Source of the DNA: Euryarchaeota archaeon UBA220
GTDB taxonomy: Archaea; Thermoplasmatota; Poseidoniia; Poseidoniales; Thalassarchaeaceae
Direction: 5' to 3'
DNA length: 7,068 nt
NCBI GenBank assembly: GCA_002501885.1
Contig: DAON01000107.1
Span: forward strand, 1-7,068
Position numbers and translations under genes: made by a program. Shown here piece by piece: positions 1 through 5,548 of this stretch. The notes below the pieces were generated by a model. The model ran no database searches and was not told where the DNA came from. It saw nothing but the letters and a program-made list of their open reading frames with translations. Position 1 is the first letter of the stretch. Every line of letters begins with the position of its first letter.

Positions 1-752
1 ACTGCATCCCTCTCGTACTCGTTAACCATCATCTTTCCAGCAGCTCTAGCAGTAGCATTCCAGTTGACCTTCTTCATTGGGTCTCCTGGAACATACTCTC
101 TTAGATTGTAGAAATTCGAACCTTCGCCGGGATTGCGTATGTTCACGGCACCAGTGAAGATTTTTGGTACCCTGCTCTTGATCATTGCATCCTTTATGTC
201 CTCCATCTTCGGGAAGACGAGGAAATCATCGTAGAGGTTCAACTCACGCTCATTGTGGAATAGTCCGAATGGATCCTGAACACGTATGCATACAGGACCT
301 ATTGTGTAGAACCCTCTCAGAGGGGTCTCTATAGTGTACGAAATTTCGGTTTCTCGCTTGGGACCCAATTCCATCAGGACATAGTTGGCGCCCTTCTTAA
401 TGCGCATAACATCGGGGACTCGGTCTCTGACCTCCAGAACCTTGGAGAGATTTGAGCGGTTCTGAATTCTCAGTGTGACATCGATTTCACCATCCTCGAA
501 AATTCGAGCAGACGAAATCTTCCTCATCGCAGTTATGCTGTGCAGTTGAATACCCTCGTCCGAATCGGGCTCTTCCATCCTCCTGCCGGTTGATGCTACA
601 TCGGCATGAGTCGTACGGAATGCTGCCCAAGTTAGGAACGAGAGCAGTACCACGGCTACGGTTACGAGTTGTGAGTTTCGGAGCACTAGTCCTAGGAGGT
701 ACAAGGCTATGGCCAAGGCTGCGAACATCGCAGACTTTCTACTCCATGCCAA
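1..752 (-). CDS. DUF58 family membrane-anchored protein (MoxR partner), C-terminus beyond the left edge
   Basis: The first 250 codons of a gene that leaves the window at base 1. The proposed start is TTG at 752. The sequence AGGAGGTGA lies 4 bases upstream, and the nearby ATG at 747 runs straight into a stop. The next in-frame ATG, at 728, has no such site. Residues 8-24 and 28-45 form two hydrophobic helices. A beta-rich region follows (about 85-175), typical of the CARDB-like segment in these proteins. The DUF58 signature is then visible at 218-247: REYVPGD, a Trp at 231, an Ala-Arg pair and a closing NEYERD. The remainder, usually a VWA-like fold, is missing. DUF58 proteins are encoded next to MoxR ATPases and are thought to work with them. 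Here the gene begins 32 bases after the moxR stop, so co-transcription is likely. The family call is firm; its client is unknown. Confidence 0.9.
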   Translation of the reverse strand, partial: MAWSRKSAMFAALAIALYLLGLVLRNSQLVTVAVVLLSFLTWAAFRTTHADVASTGRRMEEPDSDEGIQLHSITAMRKISSARIFEDGEIDVTLRIQNRSNLSKVLEVRDRVPDVMRIKKGANYVLMELGPKRETEISYTIETPLRGFYTIGPVCIRVQDPFGLFHNERELNLYDDFLVFPKMEDIKDAMIKSRVPKIFTGAVNIRNPGEGSNFYNLREYVPGDPMKKVNWNATARAAGKMMVNEYERDA

Positions 753-756
753 AATC

Positions 757-765
757 TCACCTCCT
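757..765 (-). promoter_or_regulatory. Strong Shine-Dalgarno site for the DUF58 gene
   Basis: On the minus strand the bases read AGGAGGTGA, a near-perfect complement to the 16S rRNA 3' end. They end 4 bases before the TTG at 752 (7 bases counted from AGGAGG). This site decides the TTG start for the downstream gene and lies wholly in the gap after the moxR stop codon. Confidence 0.8.
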
Positions 766-784
766 AACAGTAGTCGTGACTATC

Positions 785-1837
785 TTAGACAGTTGGAACC
801 TGAACCTGTCTCAGAATGTCTTGGATGACCTCACCAGTCTCCAGACCCTTGATTTGGTGCTCAGGTTTCAGTATGAGTCTGTGTGCGATCGCTAGTTCTG
901 CCACGGATTTAATGTCGTCAGGAGTAACGAAGTCACGACCTCGCATAGCAGCTGCAGACCTTCCAGTCTTTAGCAGAGCCTGAGAACCTCTTGGGGAGGA
1001 ACCGACTAGGACTCTAGGGTCCTCACGGGTCTTGGCAACGATTTCGACCATGTACAGTCTAACTGCAGGGTCTACGTAGACATCCTCGATAGCCTGCTGC
1101 ATTGCAACAACTCTAGCTGGGTCAGTAATGACTTCGACTTCGACCTCGTCCTTCTTTCGCTCAATTCTTCGGTTCAGAATCTCGACCTCGTCTGCGCGGT
1201 CTGGATATCCGACACTCATCTTGAACATGAAACGGTCAAGTTGAGCCTCAGGTAGCGGGTAGGTACCCTCTTGCTCCACAGGGTTCTGAGTAGCCATGGT
1301 CAAGAAAGGTGCTGGTAGTACGTGGGTAACCACACCTACAGTCACTTGCTTCTCTTGCATGGCCTCCAGTAGTGCGGCCTGTGTCTTCGGGGGTGCTCTG
1401 TTAATCTCGTCAGAAAGTAGTAGGTTGCAGAAGATCGGCCCAGGCTTGAAGCTGAACTCTCCCTTCTTGGCATCGTAGATGTTAGTTCCCGTGATATCTG
1501 CAGGTAGCAGGTCGGGAGTGAACTGGACACGCTTGAAATCGCATCCTAGTGCATCAGCGAAGGTGTTAGTCATCAATGTCTTCGCAAGTCCAGGATAATC
1601 CTCGAACAGCAGGTTACCGTTCGACATGATGTTTACTAGAACATTGTCAATTACATGTGACTTACCGATAATGACCTTCTGTACCTCAGTGCTGATTGCA
1701 CTGGAGATGGCCCCTACCGCTGTTAGCTTCTCACTCATCTTCTTCTTTCCGCGAGCGGCTTCCGCCTTCTTCGCGTAACCCGCCTCGACATCGTCGGGCG
1801 GACTCTCATCTTTCTTGGCTGGTGGTGTTGCATTCAT
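785..1837 (-). CDS. moxR: MoxR-family AAA+ ATPase
   Basis: A complete 350-residue MoxR ATPase. These AAA+ proteins hydrolyse ATP to remodel partner proteins and usually act with DUF58 or VWA proteins in maturation of enzymes or surface complexes. Visible motifs: a MoxR-style Walker A at 79-88 (EDYPGLAKTL, Lys86-Thr87), Walker B LLLSDEIN at 139-146 (Asp143, Glu144) followed by RAPPKTQAALLEAM, sensor 1 ATQNP at 182-186, LDRF at 200-203 with the likely arginine finger Arg202, and sensor 2 SPRG at 281-284. All catalytic positions are intact. The Ala before the Walker A Lys is a common variant in this family. Residues 1-33 form a Lys/Ala/Asp-rich extension. Met34 (base 1738) is a possible alternative start that would give a more usual length. 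The gene begins 19 bases after the upstream membrane-protein stop, with GGAG 10 bases before the ATG. It sits between a DUF4350-type gene and a DUF58 gene, a standard arrangement. Confidence 0.95.
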   Translation of the reverse strand: MNATPPAKKDESPPDDVEAGYAKKAEAARGKKKMSEKLTAVGAISSAISTEVQKVIIGKSHVIDNVLVNIMSNGNLLFEDYPGLAKTLMTNTFADALGCDFKRVQFTPDLLPADITGTNIYDAKKGEFSFKPGPIFCNLLLSDEINRAPPKTQAALLEAMQEKQVTVGVVTHVLPAPFLTMATQNPVEQEGTYPLPEAQLDRFMFKMSVGYPDRADEVEILNRRIERKKDEVEVEVITDPARVVAMQQAIEDVYVDPAVRLYMVEIVAKTREDPRVLVGSSPRGSQALLKTGRSAAAMRGRDFVTPDDIKSVAELAIAHRLILKPEHQIKGLETGEVIQDILRQVQVPTV

Positions 1838-1856
1838 TCTATCTTCTCTCCAATTT

Positions 1857-3446
1857 TCAATTTCTCTTCCCCCATCGTCTGATCGCTTGCATCATCTTGC
1901 GCAGCTCTTGGGGGGAATATGTCTTGCTCTCGCTGTAAACTAGCTCTACGAGCCTTGGGTCTCCAATCATAGCTTGGACCTCTGATGGTTGTTTAGATGC
2001 CATCTCATCTCTAGTCAAATCATGATGCACTCTGATTTTGGTAATCAGCGCCTGTTTGACACGTAAACGATAGGAACCGGGGTCGAGTTTGTTTGGCCGT
2101 TGATTGAACTTTGTCAAATCAAATACATGCCTCCAATTCTCTTTCTGCGGCACCACCATCATTGCAACCAGCAGTAGTAGGCCTACATTGAGTACGACCA
2201 ACCACTTCAGGAAGTTGTTCGAGGTGAGCAGAACTACTGTGCCCATACTCTCTACAAATGGAGCCGAAACTACACCTGTGATGTGGCGACTCTCGTCGAA
2301 GACCACCTGGAAGTTAGAATTGTCAAGTCTGATTTCACCAGAGAGTTGGATGTTGTCGTGCTCCATCATCGAGTGAATTAGCAAGTTGTAGTATACTTCA
2401 TTGCCAAGCCACATGTTGTTATCCTGAACATCTTGCATCCAGCAGCTCCCGACTACGCCCTCACAGCTCTCACTGAGTCGACGCTCTCCACCAGTTGCCT
2501 CCCCTAGGGTCCACAGTCTGTTTGAGAAAGCCTCTTCATCAGCCACGAAAACAATGCTACCAGTTACGCCCAACTCACCGACATCCCCTCCGATGCTAGA
2601 CTGTCCTTCTCTGACTTGATCGTATGCAGTAATGTTGTGATAGTCGAAGCGGATGATTAACGACAAATCTCCAGGAGCGGGGTTCTTTGGATTGCTCGCA
2701 TCGCCATCTCCTTCTAGATCGATGAAGGCGGAAGAAGATGCTGTAGCAAGAATACTAACATCTCTTTCATTAGGATGAGTTGTGTCTCTTTCCGAAGGCT
2801 CAAATTTCATCCCAGTCGGAGATCGGAACATAATCGGCATTCTGCAAGAACTAGGATTTTTGTTGATAATCTGGAATTCGCTACAGCCCCGGTTTGCTGC
2901 CCCTGCCTGCATATCATTCACATCTTCTGAAACTGCAGCAACGCTCCATACATTCAGCCATGATGGATAGTATGGGACATTATCCTGATCATACTCGAGA
3001 TAATGTTGATTCTCATCTTGTAGAGGGAATCCAAAGTAGGTAACTCCGAATTTGGCAGCCAACCGATTGGCGTTGGTTCCGTCTGCGGCTACAATCACTT
3101 TGCCCCCTTTCTCCGTAACAAAGTCGTAGATTGCATCTGCCTCAGTTTCATCAATTGGCTTCTCTGGAGCAATAATGAGCAACATGGTTCTGTGAGGGTC
3201 CTTCCAATCATTTACCAACATCGGAGTTGACATGGTGTTAGCGATGAAATAACCCTCGCCATCCGAACCTAGAGATTCCCTCATATCTGAGATTTGATAC
3301 AATTCCTCTTGCTCATATGCTGAATAGGCTGTAGATTTACCAATAACGAACAGCATTGGAAGGAGCAGAAGCATCACTACTGTGATGGCTATTGCACCAA
3401 TGATGTAGGTGCTGAATTCGAAACCACCTTCGTCTTCTTCAGCCAT
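1857..3446 (-). CDS. DUF4350-type membrane protein of the MoxR operon
   Basis: A 529-residue protein starting at ATG 3446, chosen over an in-frame GTG at 3455 because AGGTG lies 6 bases before the ATG and overlaps that GTG. A short acidic N-terminus precedes a transmembrane helix (about 13-36). A long external region runs from about 40 to 412, followed by a second helix (414-433) and a basic cytoplasmic tail of about 95 residues. At 87-140 the pattern is that of DUF4350, a GATase1-like Rossmann fold: a hydrophobic LLIIAPEKP strand, an acidic helix, EKGGKVIVAADG, then RLAAKFGV. A matching closing part lies at 295-360 (IVFVADEEAFSN, then GNEVYYNLLIHSMM). Residues about 145-295 form a large insertion between the two halves. 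Four external cysteines (188, 201, 328, 335) could form two disulfides. The tail ends in YSPQELRKMMQAI, as seen in similar proteins. Its place ahead of moxR and DUF58 suggests a membrane component of that machinery. Fold assignment is by pattern, not by search. Confidence 0.75.
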   Translation of the reverse strand: MAEEDEGGFEFSTYIIGAIAITVVMLLLLPMLFVIGKSTAYSAYEQEELYQISDMRESLGSDGEGYFIANTMSTPMLVNDWKDPHRTMLLIIAPEKPIDETEADAIYDFVTEKGGKVIVAADGTNANRLAAKFGVTYFGFPLQDENQHYLEYDQDNVPYYPSWLNVWSVAAVSEDVNDMQAGAANRGCSEFQIINKNPSSCRMPIMFRSPTGMKFEPSERDTTHPNERDVSILATASSSAFIDLEGDGDASNPKNPAPGDLSLIIRFDYHNITAYDQVREGQSSIGGDVGELGVTGSIVFVADEEAFSNRLWTLGEATGGERRLSESCEGVVGSCWMQDVQDNNMWLGNEVYYNLLIHSMMEHDNIQLSGEIRLDNSNFQVVFDESRHITGVVSAPFVESMGTVVLLTSNNFLKWLVVLNVGLLLLVAMMVVPQKENWRHVFDLTKFNQRPNKLDPGSYRLRVKQALITKIRVHHDLTRDEMASKQPSEVQAMIGDPRLVELVYSESKTYSPQELRKMMQAIRRWGKRN

Positions 3447-3452
3447 TGTGAA

Positions 3453-3457
3453 CACCT
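3453..3457 (-). promoter_or_regulatory. Ribosome-binding site deciding the ATG 3446 start
   Basis: AGGTG on the minus strand is followed by TTCACA and then ATG at 3446. The GTG at 3455 lies within this site and so is unlikely to be the start. Confidence 0.5.
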
Positions 3458-3471
3458 GTTTCTCATTTTGT

Positions 3472-3486
3472 TGCTGCGAGGCAGCA
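3472..3486 (-). repeat. Palindrome TGCTGC-GAG-GCAGCA in the leader
   Basis: A perfect 6-base inverted repeat with a 3-base centre, beginning 25 bases upstream of the ATG at 3446. Its outer GCAGCA arm shares bases 3483-3486 with the neighbouring palindrome at 3483-3497, so in RNA the two stems cannot fully form together. Confidence 0.75.
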
Positions 3487-3497
3487 CCTACGGTGCT
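3483..3497 (-). repeat. Palindrome AGCACC-TAC-GGTGCT, copy 1
   Basis: A perfect 6-base inverted repeat with a 3-base centre. The same arms recur at 3561-3575 with a different centre (CTC). It lies close to, or inside, the expected transcript start of the downstream operon if the TATA-like elements at 3505-3525 are used. It may be a protein-binding half of a paired operator or an RNA hairpin. Confidence 0.75.
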
Positions 3498-3504
3498 CGT
3501 GGGA

Positions 3505-3525
3505 GTATAATTCCACAGTTATAGG
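3505..3525 (-). promoter_or_regulatory. Candidate archaeal TATA elements for the DUF4350-moxR-DUF58 operon
   Basis: On the minus strand this stretch has CCTATAAC (3525-3518) and AATTATAC (3512-3505), the most TATA-like sequences upstream of the ATG at 3446. With a usual archaeal spacing of about 25 bases, transcription would start near 3495 or 3483, giving a leader of roughly 35-50 bases. No purine-rich BRE stands out. The assignment rests only on composition and position. Confidence 0.35.
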
Positions 3526-3560
3526 TTGCTGAGAGAAGTTTACGCCCCAGCATGTTATCG

Positions 3561-3575
3561 AGCACCCTCGGTGCT
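3561..3575 (-). repeat. Palindrome AGCACC-CTC-GGTGCT, copy 2
   Basis: Same 6-base arms as the palindrome at 3483-3497, 78 bases away start to start, differing only in the centre. On the minus strand its arms can also pair with an upstream GGTGC (3582-3586) across AAAATTA, so alternative stems are possible. It lies about 47 bases after the surface-protein stop and upstream of the TATA-like elements. Confidence 0.75.
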
Positions 3576-3589
3576 AATTTTGCACCCTC
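3562..3589 (-). repeat. Direct repeat GAGGGTGC x2, 20-base period
   Basis: GAGGGTGC on the minus strand occurs at 3589-3582 and again at 3569-3562. The 20-base spacing is close to two helical turns, which suits a pair of sites on one face of DNA. The second copy overlaps the palindrome at 3561-3575. Confidence 0.6.
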
Positions 3590-3600
3590 TCAGGCACTCC

Positions 3601-3618
3601 AATAAGGAGATAAAATAA
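3601..3618 (-). terminator. Possible T-rich archaeal terminator
   Basis: Just after the surface-protein stop the transcribed-sense sequence is T-rich (TTATTTTATCTCCTTATT). Archaeal transcription often ends at such tracts without a hairpin. The longest T run is only four, so this is a weak call. The palindrome at 3561-3575 lies downstream and is not followed by a T tract. Confidence 0.3.
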
Positions 3619-3621
3619 CAG

Positions 3622-4563
3622 TCAATTAGAACGCTGTCTAGAGTACCCTGCGGCAACTGCCAGAGTTACAACAATTTGGACAAAACCCAACGAAGGAAGA
3701 CTAGTGCTAACTACTTCTGTCACACTCTCTGAGTTTCCATCTTCATTGCCTCCTGAATTGCCCTCCTCGTTCTGTAGGGGAGGTTCAACGGTGAGAGTTG
3801 TATCATCACTCACAACCGATGCCTCTCCGGAGTTCATCGCACCGTTAGAGGAGATTGAAACCTCGACCTTACAGTTTCTACGAGGATGACTCTCCGATGC
3901 AGTTGCAACTAGATCTGCTTCAATTGTCTGGCCAGAAGCGATATTCTGAGTCATCAATGAGTCCAAGCCGTTGTCTGTTGTTAGCAGCGGACAATTGTCA
4001 GTGACTTCGATATCTCCTACCTTGTCCTGCACATTTCCGTGGTTTACTACACTAACTCTGAGGATGGCATCGGACCCTGCGTTCATAGGTCCTACTGGGT
4101 CTGAGATATCTATCTCTAGTGAGTAGATAGTCGGTATACGCAACTCTCCAGAAGATTCCCTATTCTCACCAGGGAGTCCAACTGGTAAACCAGCTCTAGA
4201 CACCATATTGGCCCTGATTGTAAACTGCTCTTTCGAATCAGCAGCAAAACTCCAGACATCAATTCCAGATACTGACAGAATGAATGACTTATTCTCTCCC
4301 GATCCGATAGTCTCCGATTCTGGGCCATCTGCCTCTCCTTCAAACGGAATTTCGTACTCAAACTCGACTACTATATCCACTAACTCATCGTTGCTGACAA
4401 AGAATTCTATGGATGCTGTTCCGTCCTGTTTGACATTGAATGGGACATCCTCGTTATCTTGTGGGTATTCTATGCCCATTTCCCATGAGCCAATTTGCGC
4501 ATTTACTGTAGTCAAAGAGCAGACAACCAATAGCGCAACACAGAAGTTAAGTTTCCCATTCAT
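3622..4563 (-). CDS. Secreted, C-terminally anchored surface protein with two beta-sandwich-like domains
   Basis: A 313-residue protein not recognised as a named gene. Residues 1-22 form a signal peptide (basic NGK start, hydrophobic core, probable cleavage after VNA). Two beta-rich regions follow. The first, about 25-145, has EFFVSNDELVDIVVEFEYEI. The second, about 147-260, has DAILRVSVVNHGNVQDKVGDIEV, resembling the CARDB/NEW3 type of Ig-like fold. Cys191 and Cys231 in the second domain could form a disulfide. A Gly/Asn/Glu linker (about 264-280, GNSGGNEDGNS) leads to SLPSLGF, a hydrophobic segment (about 293-306) and the basic tail SRQRSN. This tripartite end resembles archaeal sorting signals of the PGF-CTERM kind, though the exact motif differs. 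The ATG lies one base after the stop of the FAD-subunit gene, with GGAAG 6 bases upstream, so it is almost surely in the same transcript. Its role beside a molybdenum enzyme is unknown. Confidence 0.8.
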   Translation of the reverse strand: MNGKLNFCVALLVVCSLTTVNAQIGSWEMGIEYPQDNEDVPFNVKQDGTASIEFFVSNDELVDIVVEFEYEIPFEGEADGPESETIGSGENKSFILSVSGIDVWSFAADSKEQFTIRANMVSRAGLPVGLPGENRESSGELRIPTIYSLEIDISDPVGPMNAGSDAILRVSVVNHGNVQDKVGDIEVTDNCPLLTTDNGLDSLMTQNIASGQTIEADLVATASESHPRRNCKVEVSISSNGAMNSGEASVVSDDTTLTVEPPLQNEEGNSGGNEDGNSESVTEVVSTSLPSLGFVQIVVTLAVAAGYSRQRSN

Positions 4564-4564
4564 G

Positions 4565-5548
4565 CTAAACTTCCGTTAGTCCGCTTCCAGCGCGTTTTGT
4601 TAAGACCTTGACCATCTTGCGTCTGTAGGAGGGAGGATACCAGGTATTCAACACAGGCTTAACGGCTGTACGAACAGACTCCGCCAATTCCTCGAGGCTA
4701 GACTGTCCTTTCCAGTCTCCGAGTATTGTCGCCGCCTCTTCGACATGGTATCCTGGAATCGACTCTATTCCAGTGGTAGCGACTCTGAGGTCCGCAGGAG
4801 TTTCTCCTTCGCCAGGTTTCCAAGCTACTGCGACTCCTGCCTCCGGGAAGTCCCATGAGTCTCTCTGACGCAGTTTCTGATAGTCACCCACCCATTCACT
4901 GGAGTCATCCGGTAAAGTTAGGTGAGTGACTAACTCACCTGTCTGCAGCACATTCCTTGTTTTCCCGTCTAATTCAAAGAACTCGTTTAGTGGCATCGAT
5001 CTAGCACCAGAAGGCCCTGCAAGGTGGATTGTTGCTCCCAAGCACATTAGAACAGGGGCAAGATCTGCTTGGTATGTGGCAACACAAAGGGTGTTCTGAT
5101 TTGGTATCACACGACAGTCTGCACCAGTCCCACAATCGCACTTGTAACACCAATCAATAGACTCGCGCCATTCTTCTGTTTGATTGAACCAGAAGCAGCG
5201 AGTATCAAGACAGATGTTTCCACCCACCGTTCCCGAGCGCCTAATCATAACACTGGCGACCATCGCCGCCACCTTGGATAGCAGAGGATGAACTCTACCA
5301 GAGTCCTCCAATTCATGTAGCCTGACCATAGCTCCAATGTGAGTTTCTGATAATTTAGACAACTCAGAGACTTTAGCTAACGAAATTACATGAGGCTTCA
5401 CATTGAGGTGCCATTTGTAATTCGGAAGCAAGTCGGTGCCACCTGCAACCCAGTCAAACTCTTCTCCTGAGTCTCCCAAATCACTCGATAATGAGATTGC
5501 TTCTTCCAATGTTTCTGGAGTGTGTAGGGTGAACGGAGGCATACGCAT
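4565..5548 (-). CDS. Molybdenum-hydroxylase FAD-binding medium subunit, 4-hydroxybenzoyl-CoA reductase type with extra Fe-S loop
   Basis: A 327-residue subunit that carries FAD and passes electrons between an external donor or acceptor and the 2Fe-2S and molybdenum subunits. ATG 5548 is preferred over ATG 5587: it forms a TGATG one-base overlap with the upstream stop, has GGTGG 6 bases before it, and gives the length of HcrB-like proteins. FAD-binding motifs are AGGTDLLPN (residues 35-43) and GTVGGNICLD (106-115). After the second motif comes the insertion seen in 4-hydroxybenzoyl-CoA reductase beta subunits, which bind a 4Fe-4S cluster there. Cys118, Cys134, Cys145 and Cys155 match that spacing closely. 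Two extra cysteines (137, 139) sit in the middle of the loop. Residues about 160-270 are the rest of the FAD domain and the C-terminal CO-dehydrogenase-flavoprotein-like domain. The subunit type is secure. The substrate and reaction direction are inference; other hydroxylases with this loop are possible. Confidence 0.88.
   Translation of the reverse strand: MRMPPFTLHTPETLEEAISLSSDLGDSGEEFDWVAGGTDLLPNYKWHLNVKPHVISLAKVSELSKLSETHIGAMVRLHELEDSGRVHPLLSKVAAMVASVMIRRSGTVGGNICLDTRCFWFNQTEEWRESIDWCYKCDCGTGADCRVIPNQNTLCVATYQADLAPVLMCLGATIHLAGPSGARSMPLNEFFELDGKTRNVLQTGELVTHLTLPDDSSEWVGDYQKLRQRDSWDFPEAGVAVAWKPGEGETPADLRVATTGIESIPGYHVEEAATILGDWKGQSSLEELAESVRTAVKPVLNTWYPPSYRRKMVKVLTKRAGSGLTEV

Larger units (their letters stand above)
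3447..3621 (-). other. Intergenic region between the molybdenum-enzyme operon and the MoxR operon
   Basis: The only non-coding stretch above 100 bases in the window. Read in the direction of transcription it holds a T-rich tract just after the surface-protein stop, a repeated GAGGGTGC flanking a palindrome, two TATA-like elements, two overlapping palindromes, and finally the ribosome-binding site of the membrane-protein gene. No ORF or tRNA is apparent. The layout is that of an operon boundary: end of one transcript, then promoter and leader of the next. Confidence 0.7.

Noticed and set aside
590..895. Plus-strand ORF of 101 codons across the DUF58/moxR junction
   Set aside because: It lies antisense to two well-supported genes and covers their ribosome-binding site; the peptide shows no recognisable domain.
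1342..1530. Minus-strand 62-codon ORF inside moxR
   Set aside because: Out-of-frame shadow over the Walker B region, which is intact in the main frame.
3504..3511. Bacterial -10 box (GTATAAT) on the plus strand
   Set aside because: No plausible -35 element upstream and no plus-strand gene follows; the complementary reading fits better as a TATA element for the minus-strand operon.
3472..3589. Repeats as a small CRISPR array
   Set aside because: Units are 15-base palindromes or 8-base repeats at unequal spacing, too short and too few for CRISPR.
4208..4579. Plus-strand ORF of 123 codons opposite the surface-protein gene
   Set aside because: Ser/Thr-rich translation typical of an antisense shadow, with no ribosome-binding site noted. 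The minus-strand gene has a signal peptide and anchor.
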